Source: Alkalibacterium sp. AK22 (GTDB taxonomy: Bacteria; Bacillota; Bacilli; Lactobacillales; Carnobacteriaceae_A). From it: a DNA stretch of 64,000 bases. The position numbers and the translations under genes are program-made. Within the stretch, counting starts at the first letter, position 1. Each line of letters begins with the position of its first letter. This document shows, one piece after another, positions 51,235 through 60,315 of this stretch. The notes below the pieces were generated by a model. That model searched no databases. It was not told where the DNA came from and saw only the letters and a list, made by a program, of their open reading frames with translations. Where the stretch lies: assembly GCF_000585255.1 (NCBI RefSeq), contig NZ_JANL01000036.1, positions 1 to 64,000 of the forward strand. Direction: 5' to 3'.

Positions 51235-52449
51235 ATGAATAATATAGAAAACGTCCGCAACAAACTGTTCAAAAATCTTGTTTCGGATTATGACCAGAGT
51301 CTGAACCGTCAGATTTTATTGATTGCCCTGATTTATATTGTCATGAGCATCGGCTGGAATTCTGTTTTTCAGTGGTACAATCTGCCCTATTCTAGGGCAG
51401 ATTTGAGTATACTATTGACTATTCTAGTTGTAGGCATAGGAATTGTCCTGCTCTTTCGCTTTGCACACTTTCATACCCGAACCAACACGCATATTATCCT
51501 TATTTTTATTATCTATATTATTGTCAGTTTATATTTTGGTTCCGGCTACTCAGAGGCCTGGAGTTACTTTTTGCTGATTCCTATCATTAACAGTCTTTAC
51601 GGTAAGCGTTCACTGCTGCTTTCCTATTCCCTGATTGGTCTGATCAGTCTCTCAACTGTCAGCTTTGTTTTCCCCACGTCCATCGATAACACGGCAGACA
51701 ATATTGATATTTCAAACAGGATTTTACTTTATATTATCGTTGCGACCTTCAGCTATTTACTGCTGGCCAAATTAAACATGCTTTACAATAAACAAGTCAA
51801 TACGGTAGTTGAATCGCTGGAGAAAACAATCGAGCAGGTTGTCAAAAGTTTTATCATTGCGATGGAAGCCAAAGACCAGTACACTTTTGGTCACAGCGAA
51901 CGTGTCAGCAAATATGCGATGGCTTTAGGTGCTCAGCTTCCTGAGTTTCAAGATCCTCATCGGATGAAAAAATTGAGACTCAGCGGACTCCTTCATGATA
52001 TTGGAAAAATTCATGTCTCTGAAAGTATTTTGACCAAGCCGGGTAAACTTACAGACATTGAATATAAAGAAATCAAAACGCATACCGTCCTCGGAACTCA
52101 AATGATTGAAAAAGTTGACGGTCTGGAAGACTTGAAAAATGGCGTACTGTACCATCACGAACGCTGGGATGGTAAAGGATACCCCACTGGCCTCAAAGGA
52201 TACCTGATTCCGATTGAAGCGCGTGTTCTGTCCATTGCTGATGCCTTTGATTCCATGACGTCAACCAGAGCCTATAGAGACGGATTGTCTATGGAAGATG
52301 CCCTGTGTGAAATAGAAAAAGGCTTTGGGAGTCAGTTTGATCCGAGCCTTAAAGAGATACTTGAGAAAGCTAAACCACAGTTTTTTGAAATTTATACAGC
52401 TGCTCAGGATTCGCTTGATGAATTCGAAAAAATAACCGACTTCCTTTGA
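51235..52449 (+). CDS. Membrane-bound HD-GYP c-di-GMP phosphodiesterase
   Basis: Hydrolyses c-di-GMP, probably to pGpG or GMP. The 404-residue protein has about six transmembrane helices in residues 28-180 (sensor part of unknown specificity) and a cytoplasmic HD-GYP domain from ~200: H254-D255 in GLLHDIGKIH, HHE at 307-309 and the GKGYP variant of the GYP motif at 313-317, plus the D336 acid. The key residues are intact. It is transcribed away from the FeeM-like gene; the 153-base gap holds divergent promoters. The terminator stem begins inside the last codons. Confidence 0.92.
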   Translation: MNNIENVRNKLFKNLVSDYDQSLNRQILLIALIYIVMSIGWNSVFQWYNLPYSRADLSILLTILVVGIGIVLLFRFAHFHTRTNTHIILIFIIYIIVSLYFGSGYSEAWSYFLLIPIINSLYGKRSLLLSYSLIGLISLSTVSFVFPTSIDNTADNIDISNRILLYIIVATFSYLLLAKLNMLYNKQVNTVVESLEKTIEQVVKSFIIAMEAKDQYTFGHSERVSKYAMALGAQLPEFQDPHRMKKLRLSGLLHDIGKIHVSESILTKPGKLTDIEYKEIKTHTVLGTQMIEKVDGLEDLKNGVLYHHERWDGKGYPTGLKGYLIPIEARVLSIADAFDSMTSTRAYRDGLSMEDALCEIEKGFGSQFDPSLKEILEKAKPQFFEIYTAAQDSLDEFEKITDFL

Positions 52450-52466
52450 GAAGTCGGTTATTTTTA
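52431..52466 (+). terminator. Terminator of the HD-GYP gene
   Basis: AATAACCGACTTC pairs with GAAGTCGGTTATT, then a T-run. The left arm lies inside the last codons and the stop codon. Confidence 0.9.
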
Positions 52467-52643
52467 TATTTCTTCTATAATCATTTTTTGTGACTGTGCT
52501 CTTTGGTTTTGAATCTACCACTATTGTCCACCCTCACATGATCACCCATAGGTAGTAAGAAAATACCGCCAAACAGAGTCACTCTATCATTCGACAGCGC
52601 TTTTCTTCTTATTTACGAAAGAAACGGAGTCGTGGTACACAGT

Positions 52644-55600
52644 TTAAATCAGCCGGCTTGAGTCAACACAAACAGTGATCTGACTAATTTCACCTGATCG
52701 TTCAAACAGCTGCTGACTTGTTTTTGAATCCAGCTTCTGCGTCTCGTCCATAGTCTTTTCTGTTCCATTAGTATAGATGACGGTTACAGACTGTTTGTCT
52801 GACAAAGTATAAACTACTGGTACGGCACAGAAAGTGAAGCCCAAAGACTGCTCGGGCAGTTTAACTGCGGTTGTCTCTGTGATGTCTTTGGCTGGAAGAT
52901 TCCATATCGTCTCTTCTGTCAGAAATTCTGCTTTTCTTAGAAGAACAGGTTCGAAAGAGACTTGGCCTTCGGTGACTTTGACTCCCAGTTCGTCCAGTCG
53001 GGAAATAAAGTCTTCTTTTACTTGTCCAGTCATACCCGGCTGCTGAACTCCGGCAAAGCTTGGCGTATGAGAGTACGCTTCAGTTGGGAAGGCCCCGTAT
53101 TCTTCAGGCGACTTCTCCAGTCCGATGCCGGCTTTTGTCTCTTCATAGTCCTTCATAAGCTCTTTCGCCTCTTCAGTCATCCCGGACTCAGCATGAACCG
53201 CATTGAAGTTTTCCTGAGTCACCAGTACCAATTTAGATACCATGTGCCAGTAGATAGAACCCAGCCCTTCGTATTTATAGAAGGTTCCGGAACGTCCAGT
53301 AAAAGCGTGATGATTGAAAAGATCAGAGAACAGTTCTTCAACCATCTTGATATCTGCTTTGGCAAACTCTCCAGTTGCCTTTAGAGCTGCTTCAATTTCT
53401 TCTCCATTTCTGAAGCGGCCATTAAAGTGATAATTGCCATGGACATCTTTTTCAACAAAACGCGACCGTTTAGCTTCCACTTCCTTTTTTAAGATTGAAG
53501 ACGAATAAACAGCCTCCTCGGGAATCAGGTTCTTTTCAAGGAATTTCGGCAAGTCGCGGTTCGGATACAGCATATAACTGTTCTGATCTTCACGGTAAAC
53601 TGCACTCTTTCTTAAAGCTTTCAATACAGCATTCGCTTCTGAACCGCTCAAAGCTTTCGAGCTGAGTACAGCAACTTGCCCTTCTAGCATTTCGTACAGG
53701 TAAGACAGACTGCAGGCTCGGTCCTTAAAGCGAATCAGGTTGTAAGAGTGGTAGAGACCATCTTCACGCTTGTTTTTACGAATAGAATCTTGCAGGTGTT
53801 CCATAGAAATGCCAATAAAGTTTTTGAGTTCCTCAAGAGACAAATCTACCTTGTCTCCGGAAAAGCCATTAGTATAAATAGCTTCTCTGTATGTTTCCCC
53901 AATTCTTCCTAGCGTTTCAACAATTTCAAAACGTGTATGATCTGTAAGCTGACTGCCCAGATGCTTACGGCTGTCTTTTAGAACCGCTTGGGTATCCTTA
54001 AACATCTTCAGAACTTCTGTTGAGACGGCAATGCTGTCTCTATCGATATCCTCTAGCAGTTCATTCATATAGACCTGGAAGCGGTGCATGTAATACAGTG
54101 TCACCATGGATAAGCCATTTCCTACTAGAGCATTATTAGCATCGTTCCATTCCGGACGCTGTGTATTCATCCAGATGCCGCCTTCAGGAACATAGTTCGA
54201 AAATTTGGACAATAGGGTAACCAACAGTTTTTCCATTAAGTTGACCTTATAGATATCATTTTGACTATATACCAGCTTGCCGTCTGAACCGACTTTATCT
54301 GTCCGGCTGCTGATGGCTGCTTCATTAACGTCATCATATTCGATACTGTTTCTCGGATCAGCTACTAAAGCATCAAACCCTTTAATACGGTAGGGAACAT
54401 TAGCGTACACGAAGACTTCCTTGTGCAGCAGATCTTTAAGTTTTTTTGGATTGTATGCTTTAGACAATTCCATCAGCTTAAGCAAGTAAATGATCTGGTG
54501 ATCTCCCCAGTAGCCGATATTTGACCAGGGGTCTTCAGGGTCCAGTGTTTCCCAGTCGATCCCGTCTTTAGTAATACGATAAGGATTATAGCCGTCTGCC
54601 GTTGAAGCATTGACAAACTTGGCGATGATACTTTCCGTATAAGCTGGGTAAGACAAGGATAAGGCTTCCCAGTTCTGGAAAATGTCCCGCCAGTTCCCTT
54701 CGTATTTCAGTTCTTTTCCGCCATCTTCTTTTACAACTTCTATATTGAACTTGTTCCACGGACGACTTGGATCTCCGTGACGCCGGCTGAATGTTAATGG
54801 CAGATATTCAAATACCAGTCGCTCAAAGTCAGGGCTGTCTAATTCTGCTGCTTGAGCAAGGAGCTCATTGTAGTCTATGGTTTCAGGCATATCATCCAGG
54901 AAGTCTTTTTGCTGCATATAGATGTCTTTGTTCCAGTTATGGACAAAGGCCTTGAAATCTTTTTTATCGATTGTATATCCATCCGCATAAATCCCGCCAC
55001 GCATAATGTTATAGAGAGTATTGGAAAAGTGTCTGAAACTGGCTTTTTCATCAGCCGTTTGCTGAAAACCGTCTGCTTCAAAGACCAGCTTCCGCAGGTG
55101 GCGGTCGCCCTTGGATACATCGGCTTCCACCTTTTCAAGCAGCTGCTCATCTGAAGTGATGGTCTGAATCAATTCTTCGATCTGAGAGGCACTCTGATTC
55201 AGTTCAGCAATGATGGACCACGTTTTTGTCTCCTGTCCTGAAAGATTCACAGTTTCAGCAACATAGTAAGACCCTCTTCTACCTTTGACATCCTCTTCTG
55301 TTTGAATTGCCTCATTTTTCGCAAAGGTCACAATCTGCTGCTCTGACAACAGATAAGTCGGATTATCTAACCCTTTGGACCAGACCGTTGTAGCCGTGAG
55401 GGATTCACTTGGCTCTGCCTTGTCTGTCAAAATCGAGCTCAGATTATATATCCCCAGTCCTGCTTTTTCAATCAGCTCACAGCGTTTGTAACCGTCGACC
55501 AAAGTACTTTTGGTCGTCTGAAGCAAAGTGTTGACGCCATAAGGTAGGATGTTACGGATTCCGTCGAGGATACGAACGTCTGTACCGCCTTCTGTCAAGT

Positions 55601-56099
55601 TGGTCAGTTCAGACGTTTTGACAAAACCAAAAGCTTCCGTATTCTTCCAGGTATAGGCATACTTGATATTTAAGTCATGGTTGACTTCTTCAAACCTAAT
55701 CTTGTTGCCGGTCGTGTTTTTATAAAGATTTCTAGTTATACGATAGACATCTTTGTTGTGTCTGGAAAAAGGCTTCCACAGATACTGCTTTTCATTTTTT
55801 TCAAGGATCAGTACTGTATGGGATCCCGTTGTTTCAAAACTGTCGTGAATCTTATCATCCGTATCATATGGGAAAAGGGCTGATTCAGCATTTTTACGTC
55901 CGCAAGTCAGACCTCCCGTGCTGGAAATGAACATCCAGTGGTCAACATCAGAAACAACGGTCATGAAAAAGGGATTCATTTCGTCGTAGTTTTCAATTTT
56001 AAAATAAGTTTCATCATTGAGGCTAACTGTTTCCAGTTCCACCTCTTTTTCCAAATCCTTTAGCGGGGTGTTACCCAGGTATACATTTTCTTGAGTCAT
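52644..56099 (-). CDS. Giant cytoplasmic glycosidase or phosphorylase-like protein
   Basis: A 1151-residue protein without signal peptide. It has a beta-rich N-terminal part (~1-340) and a helical (alpha/alpha) barrel-like region, resembling glycoside phosphorylases of the GH94 type in plan, though I cannot place it in a known family. Conserved-looking blocks are YEGNWRDIFQNWEALSLSYP near 485, YWGDHQIIYLLKLME near 537, and RPEWNDANNALVGNG near 685, the last with Glu, Asp and Asn in catalytic-like positions. It is paired with a mutarotase-like gene. Substrate unknown, probably an oligosaccharide. The start at 56099 has AAAGGA upstream. Confidence 0.7.
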   Translation of the reverse strand: MTQENVYLGNTPLKDLEKEVELETVSLNDETYFKIENYDEMNPFFMTVVSDVDHWMFISSTGGLTCGRKNAESALFPYDTDDKIHDSFETTGSHTVLILEKNEKQYLWKPFSRHNKDVYRITRNLYKNTTGNKIRFEEVNHDLNIKYAYTWKNTEAFGFVKTSELTNLTEGGTDVRILDGIRNILPYGVNTLLQTTKSTLVDGYKRCELIEKAGLGIYNLSSILTDKAEPSESLTATTVWSKGLDNPTYLLSEQQIVTFAKNEAIQTEEDVKGRRGSYYVAETVNLSGQETKTWSIIAELNQSASQIEELIQTITSDEQLLEKVEADVSKGDRHLRKLVFEADGFQQTADEKASFRHFSNTLYNIMRGGIYADGYTIDKKDFKAFVHNWNKDIYMQQKDFLDDMPETIDYNELLAQAAELDSPDFERLVFEYLPLTFSRRHGDPSRPWNKFNIEVVKEDGGKELKYEGNWRDIFQNWEALSLSYPAYTESIIAKFVNASTADGYNPYRITKDGIDWETLDPEDPWSNIGYWGDHQIIYLLKLMELSKAYNPKKLKDLLHKEVFVYANVPYRIKGFDALVADPRNSIEYDDVNEAAISSRTDKVGSDGKLVYSQNDIYKVNLMEKLLVTLLSKFSNYVPEGGIWMNTQRPEWNDANNALVGNGLSMVTLYYMHRFQVYMNELLEDIDRDSIAVSTEVLKMFKDTQAVLKDSRKHLGSQLTDHTRFEIVETLGRIGETYREAIYTNGFSGDKVDLSLEELKNFIGISMEHLQDSIRKNKREDGLYHSYNLIRFKDRACSLSYLYEMLEGQVAVLSSKALSGSEANAVLKALRKSAVYREDQNSYMLYPNRDLPKFLEKNLIPEEAVYSSSILKKEVEAKRSRFVEKDVHGNYHFNGRFRNGEEIEAALKATGEFAKADIKMVEELFSDLFNHHAFTGRSGTFYKYEGLGSIYWHMVSKLVLVTQENFNAVHAESGMTEEAKELMKDYEETKAGIGLEKSPEEYGAFPTEAYSHTPSFAGVQQPGMTGQVKEDFISRLDELGVKVTEGQVSFEPVLLRKAEFLTEETIWNLPAKDITETTAVKLPEQSLGFTFCAVPVVYTLSDKQSVTVIYTNGTEKTMDETQKLDSKTSQQLFERSGEISQITVCVDSSRLI

Positions 56100-56200
56100 A
56101 ATTATTTCCTTTCTGTATCTATTTTGTCTACTCATCTTACTTTTAGTATCGAATCTGTTTATTGTTTAAAAAAAGTTGTCTGACAGGACGAAAGTTTGGT

Positions 56201-57067
56201 TTATCTATTTTGATAGAACTCATAAACCCGTTCCCACTTTTTTGTTTCGCCGGCTTTTAAATCGATGTCAATGAACAGTTCCGGGCAAACAACATGGGTA
56301 TACCCCCAAAGCGCTACTTTGGATGGCGTCAAAACAGAAATATCTCTGACCCCCGCACAAATTTGTTTGTGATATAGATTCCAGTTGCAGTCGCCATCCT
56401 TGTGATTCCATTCAATCGCTGCGTAGAAATCAGCTTCGGGAGTCTCCCCCCAAGTCAACTTCTGTCCCTCTCTGTCAACAGAACCTACAGCGACATCAAT
56501 AGCCGTCATTTTAGGCAAGCTCAGCTCATATTCAGGACCAATTAGCTGATTGTTGATTCCTATAAAATTATGTGAATATTCAGTCGTTACAAGGGGCTGG
56601 CTTCCCGTGTTGGTCAGTTCGTAGCTCAAAGTTAAGCGGTTAACTTCGAGCGTGACATCTTTAATCAGGTGGTACCCATATCCACTTGAACTGGAAGCCT
56701 CTGACTTGAATCGCAGAGTATTCTGATTTTTTTCAACCGTGGCATCCGATGGAATCAGCTCGTATGCCTTGAAAAAGTCATAGGCTTCTTCGGTTTCTTT
56801 CTTCAACAAGCCTACACCAATTTTCGGAAAAAACTCTCCTGTTTTAATAGCGTTGTAGCCAATAGGTTTGTCTATGCCAAATTCATTACAGAACCCCAGT
56901 CCACCCGTTCCTTTACCTTTTTTCTGTTGTTCCGGAACACAGTATGTCACAGTGTCGTCCAGGGTAATTTGAGTTATAAAACCTGTCCAGTCAAATCGGG
57001 ACCCCGCATAGATTTCTCCGGGTTCCTGGATTTCAATCTCTAGTCGCTCATTTTTTAAATGTAACAC
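56201..57067 (-). CDS. Galactose-mutarotase-like sugar-binding enzyme
   Basis: A 288-residue beta-sandwich protein of the aldose 1-epimerase-like superfamily, judged from the strand pattern and the FNWTGFIT(Q) / HNFIGINNQ / VALWGYTHVVCPELFIDI segments. The family interconverts alpha and beta anomers or epimerises sugars. It starts with GTG at 57067, with AGGAGG 7 bases before it. It is 100 bases from the giant enzyme on the same strand and probably supplies the right anomer; this is inference. Precise family is uncertain. Confidence 0.7.
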   Translation of the reverse strand: MLHLKNERLEIEIQEPGEIYAGSRFDWTGFITQITLDDTVTYCVPEQQKKGKGTGGLGFCNEFGIDKPIGYNAIKTGEFFPKIGVGLLKKETEEAYDFFKAYELIPSDATVEKNQNTLRFKSEASSSSGYGYHLIKDVTLEVNRLTLSYELTNTGSQPLVTTEYSHNFIGINNQLIGPEYELSLPKMTAIDVAVGSVDREGQKLTWGETPEADFYAAIEWNHKDGDCNWNLYHKQICAGVRDISVLTPSKVALWGYTHVVCPELFIDIDLKAGETKKWERVYEFYQNR

Positions 57068-57193
57068 CCTTATCCTCCTTGTCTATGTATCGCTGAATTC
57101 AATCTATACTTTTGAATAATCCCCTCTGTTATTACCTTTTTTTCAAAATGACACGCAGTTAAGGACAGCTGTAGTCTTCACCGTACATGTTCT

Positions 57194-57232
57194 AAGATAG
57201 CACAAAAACGAGTAAAAATAAAGCGCTTAACC
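57194..57232 (-). promoter_or_regulatory. Promoter with overlapping LacI-type palindrome
   Basis: On the minus strand TTTATT (57222-57217) and TATCTT (57199-57194) are 17 bases apart. The palindrome TTAAGCGCTTTA at about 57219-57230 abuts the -35. Such CG-centred palindromes fit LacI/GalR-family operators; the match to the CcpA consensus is poor. No repressor gene is adjacent. Confidence 0.4.
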
Positions 57233-57305
57233 CACTTGTAAAACATCTCCTCTTAACCTGGAGAGAGACACATTTTCGCTTATCTCTCGTTTCTGTGCAC
57301 AAAGA

Positions 57306-57336
57306 CCTGCGCCTCTTTTTCACCTTAGGACGCAGG
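57306..57336 (-). terminator. Terminator of the AlkC-like gene
   Basis: CCTGCG pairs with CGCAGG, with an inner CCT/AGG stem; a modest T-rich run follows on the minus strand. Confidence 0.5.
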
Positions 57337-57430
57337 CCTGCTGGCTTTTATTATAAAGACTAGAATGGAATCCTCTCACATGTAATAACTACATATAAAA
57401 GGAAATCCACATGCCTCTCTTCTTCCTGTG

Positions 57431-58186
57431 TTAACTATCAGCTGTGTCTATTTCAATTTTTTTAGTCGCTTTCTTAACAATCCACTGCGTATGCACATTG
57501 TCCGACTCCCGCCAGCTTCTCAGCAACTCAGCTGTGGGTTCTCGGTTGACTTTCAGCCAGTCAGTCATATGGTTGGCAACTGATCTTTTTACAAACATAA
57601 CCTCATCTTGTTTAAGTAATTCCAGTACGGCAAACACTTTCTCTGGTTCTTTCAAAAAGACAGTCAGCTTGGTTGACCAGGGCAGCTTGGGACGGAGACC
57701 TTCGCTTGCAAGCCTTCTTAAGTGAAAGTTATCTGATTGGGCCCATTCGGTCATTTGTTCCAATGTCTGCTTTGGATACTGCCGCACAAACGCACGAATA
57801 GCATACTCGCCTGTATTCCGCTTAGTTATCTCCTCGATAGCCTGCATAGATAGCTCAAAATGTTGAAGTCCATATACTTCCACATATTTCCCAATGGGCA
57901 TTACCCAATAATATTCTTTGAACATGCCGGTCTCATTTCGATTTTCCTCGCCTAAAATGGACAGTAGAATATTTAGAGCCTGCGGATACCCCACTGGAAG
58001 GTTATTGTGAAGTTCAGATGCATGCAGCTCTACTCTCTTTGTGTAGTTCAAAGGTCCACATTGCTTATTTATTGCTTCTACATAAGCCTCCTTGTCAAAA
58101 GTCGGATGGACTGCTCTTATTTTGTCACTTAAAATAACTGCCAATTCCGCGCCAAACAGATCCGTTATTTTGGTGCGTTCAGTCAT
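57431..58186 (-). CDS. AlkC-like DNA alkylation repair glycosylase
   Basis: A 251-residue HEAT-repeat DNA glycosylase removing methylated bases. The AlkC/AlkD-family marks are HELHNNLPVGYPQALNILL near the start and the characteristic NFHLRRLASEGLRPKLPWS near residue 150, followed by VKRSVANHMTDW. The start is ATG at 58186, with AGGAG upstream; the preceding TTG is in frame but unnecessary. It stands between mgtC and the sugar operon without clear cotranscription. Confidence 0.87.
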   Translation of the reverse strand: MTERTKITDLFGAELAVILSDKIRAVHPTFDKEAYVEAINKQCGPLNYTKRVELHASELHNNLPVGYPQALNILLSILGEENRNETGMFKEYYWVMPIGKYVEVYGLQHFELSMQAIEEITKRNTGEYAIRAFVRQYPKQTLEQMTEWAQSDNFHLRRLASEGLRPKLPWSTKLTVFLKEPEKVFAVLELLKQDEVMFVKRSVANHMTDWLKVNREPTAELLRSWRESDNVHTQWIVKKATKKIEIDTADS

Positions 58187-58284
58187 CAAATCTCCTCCCT
58201 ATCATGTCAGCAATATACTTCGGCTCGTTTCTGGATAAAATAATCAGGCTTTATGATGATGGCCTTGAACCGCTTGTTTATTCT

Positions 58285-58974
58285 CTAAATTGATACTTCC
58301 CAGCTGATGGCCGAGACGGAACTTTCCAAGCTCAAGCGTCCAACAACTTGTTCGAGCAATTGTCTTTCTCCTTGATTAACCAGTAAACGAGCGTTCACTT
58401 CAATTTTTTTCGAACTGATTCTATTATCTTCACTCGATAAGGACGTCAGTGCCATAGGGCCATTGCCCACCATGCTGAGCAGTAGAGAGCGTATATGACT
58501 TTCGTCTTCCTGGCTGCAAGTTAAACTAAGTTTATAAGGCAGTTCAACTGCTTCATGATGTATTTTATAATCACTGATTTTTCCCTGAATAGATCTCAGC
58601 AATATATTTGTATTTAATATTACTGCAGTTCCTATAGCAGCTTGCATGATGTATCCTCCCCCGGAAAGTACCCCTATAGCAGCTGAACACCACAGAGTAG
58701 CCGCGGTATTCAACCCTTGGATATTCATTCCCTGTCTCATAATTACGCCCGCGCCTAAAAATCCTATGCCTGAAACGACTGCTGCAGCAATTCGAGTCGG
58801 GCTGGAGTCAGTTTCCACCAACATTGAGAGGGTAACATAAAGAGACGCTCCTACGGCCACGAGGGCATTTGTTCTTAGTCCTGCCATACGCTGTCTCCAC
58901 TGACGTTCTATACCGATGGTCATCCCAAGCAAAAGGGCTCCGATAATTCGTGTTGCAAATTCCATGAGTTCCAT
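58285..58974 (-). CDS. mgtC: MgtC/SapB-family membrane protein
   Basis: A 229-residue protein with about four transmembrane helices and a C-terminal ACT-like domain. MgtC-family proteins support growth in low magnesium. Visible marks are GIERQWRQRMAGLRTNALVAVGA, GIGFLGAGVIM and the GLNTAATLWCSAAIGVLSGGG segment. The gene follows an M-box Mg2+ riboswitch and its terminator (59192-59456) and a 36-residue ORF, so expression should rise when magnesium is low. AGGAGG precedes the ATG. Confidence 0.92.
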   Translation of the reverse strand: MELMEFATRIIGALLLGMTIGIERQWRQRMAGLRTNALVAVGASLYVTLSMLVETDSSPTRIAAAVVSGIGFLGAGVIMRQGMNIQGLNTAATLWCSAAIGVLSGGGYIMQAAIGTAVILNTNILLRSIQGKISDYKIHHEAVELPYKLSLTCSQEDESHIRSLLLSMVGNGPMALTSLSSEDNRISSKKIEVNARLLVNQGERQLLEQVVGRLSLESSVSAISWEVSI

Positions 58975-59067
58975 AGCTGTTCCTCCTATTTTTTGTGTAG
59001 ACCCGGCAGTAATACTTAGTTTTGCCTGATCTTAAAAAAGAGCAAGGTATCAGAAAAGGCCAGAAAC

Positions 59068-59178
59068 CTAAAGAAAAGAATCTTTTCTAAAAGAGGACCT
59101 TTGCGGATGAAAAGTTATCAATACTATAGCTGATACACTCGCCTTCATACATAATTGATCATCACTAACTTCCATCAT
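59068..59178 (-). CDS. Leader peptide ORF between the Mg2+ riboswitch and mgtC
   Basis: A 36-residue frame starting ATG ATG with a perfect GGAGGTG (59188-59182) 5 bases upstream, placed immediately after the riboswitch terminator and 93 bases before mgtC. The sequence has a hydrophobic core (SVSAIVLITF) flanked by an acidic N-terminus and basic Arg/Lys near the C-terminus. The product may be a small membrane peptide or a translated leader. Known Salmonella mgt loci also use small ORFs (mgtL, mgtR), but homology is not shown. Confidence 0.55.
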   Translation of the reverse strand: MMEVSDDQLCMKASVSAIVLITFHPQRSSFRKDSFL

Positions 59179-59191
59179 CCTCACCTCCAAT

Positions 59192-59232
59192 AAAAAAAGT
59201 TCCAGTCATCGATTGAACAATGACTGGAACTT
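59192..59232 (-). terminator. Terminator of the Mg2+ riboswitch leader
   Basis: GTTCCAGTCA pairs with TGACTGGAAC on the minus strand, followed by seven T. It is the expression-platform hairpin and lies directly before the small ORF's ribosome site. Confidence 0.9.
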
Positions 59233-59269
59233 CATGCAACACAAATATAAACATCACGTGTATACAAAG

Positions 59270-59440
59270 CCATCGTTCAAGTTTTAGCTTCACAGAGCAA
59301 TGTTGTTACACTATTCCATACCTTGAGTCGATATGGACTGTTGGCCCACTCATAGTGTCTCCACTACTTTGCGGCAGTAACCCGTATCCCTGTGGTAGCC
59401 TCACCTACCGATAATTTCTACTCTAGAACTTTAGCTTAAA
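59270..59440 (-). promoter_or_regulatory. M-box Mg2+ riboswitch (ykoK leader)
   Basis: On the minus strand the leader shows M-box marks in order: GGTGAGGCT (59405-59397), ACTGCCG (59378-59372), the GGGCCAACAG segment (59347-59338) and the later ATCGACT-AAGGTATGG region. This matches the conserved core of the ykoK-type magnesium riboswitch. Limits are approximate. It is followed by a terminator and controls the small ORF and mgtC. Confidence 0.85.
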
Positions 59441-59456
59441 TGGATTCTCTTGTCAA
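59428..59456 (-). promoter_or_regulatory. Promoter of the Mg2+ riboswitch transcript
   Basis: TTGACA (59456-59451) and TAAAGT (59433-59428) on the minus strand with a 17-base gap. Confidence 0.7.
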
Positions 59457-59516
59457 GTTCACCCGTATCAAATCACGCACACAGACCGGTCAGCACCTAT
59501 AGTTATCACGACTAAT

Positions 59517-60284
59517 TCACCAAAAACGTCGAAGCCAGTTTGAGCAGTAAGCTATCATCTCCTGATTGACTACATGAAAGTCCTCAGACAACAGAAAGTC
59601 AATATCTCCACCTGCTCTCAGATACTTTTCTTTCTGCCGTTCATAGAATAATTGTGCTGGCTCATAGGGAATATCCTCATCATACCTGTTATTCATGATT
59701 AGCATCGGACGTCGCTCGTATTTTAACAAATGATTTAAGGGGTTGAGTGTGCTTGCATAACTGAGCAGCTCCCGCTCCTGTAATGAGACAAAGTCCGCAA
59801 GAGACTCTTTTTCCATGCCGTACATGATGGCGCCTATAAAATCGGGGGTGCCTAGCATAGTAACAGCCGCATGAACATCCTTGTTCTTTGTTAAAGCATA
59901 GTAGGTCAACATCGCTCCAAGAGACACGCCCACAAGAATAATGCGATTCCTGTCAACTCTGCTGTCATTGCTGAACCGCTCGATCAGTTGTTCCAGATCT
60001 GTATAGCTTCGGTCGATGACGCGCATCATTGTCTGCCCCAAAGCCACATTTACTTCAGGAGAATCAGTTGACACGCCGCTTCTCTCCCCATGCTCAGCCA
60101 GATCATAGGTGAGAACGTGAAATCCTTCCAAGGCAAGCTGAAGAGCCATCGGGGCCTCTTCGTATTTATCGCAATTGTACCCGTGACTGATGATGACCAG
60201 CTGTTTTTCTTTCTGACTGCCTTCCATTCTGTAAAGCAAGTAGGGAATAGTTTTGAACGTTCGTTTCTCGACAACTATATTCAT
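59517..60284 (-). CDS. Alpha/beta hydrolase, YitV/esterase-like
   Basis: A 255-residue soluble hydrolase. The nucleophile is in GVSLGAMLTYYAL near residue 120 and the acid in MNNRYDEDIPYEPAQ; the His is in SEDFHVVNQ. The SHGYNCDKYEEAPMALQLALEGFHVLTYDLAEHGER segment has the form of YitV-like prolyl-oligopeptidase-like hydrolases. The start is taken as ATG at 60284 (AGGAGG at 60296-60291); the open frame extends further upstream only through the tandem repeat. Its leader contains two 43-base repeats. Confidence 0.82.
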   Translation of the reverse strand: MNIVVEKRTFKTIPYLLYRMEGSQKEKQLVIISHGYNCDKYEEAPMALQLALEGFHVLTYDLAEHGERSGVSTDSPEVNVALGQTMMRVIDRSYTDLEQLIERFSNDSRVDRNRIILVGVSLGAMLTYYALTKNKDVHAAVTMLGTPDFIGAIMYGMEKESLADFVSLQERELLSYASTLNPLNHLLKYERRPMLIMNNRYDEDIPYEPAQLFYERQKEKYLRAGGDIDFLLSEDFHVVNQEMIAYCSNWLRRFW

Positions 60285-60315
60285 CCCAAGCCTCCTGAAA
60301 CCTATTCTATTCGTT

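Larger units (their letters stand above)
57068..57430. other. Regulatory region of the glycosidase-like operon
   Basis: Contains the operon promoter at 57194-57222, an operator-like palindrome AAGCGCTT at 57221-57228 and the terminator of the neighbouring AlkC-like gene at 57306-57336. Nothing else was recognised. Confidence 0.45.

Noticed and set aside
57219-57230. A CcpA (cre) site
   Set aside because: The palindrome AAGCGCTT is symmetric with a CG centre but the flanks fit the cre consensus poorly; a LacI-type local operator is more likely.
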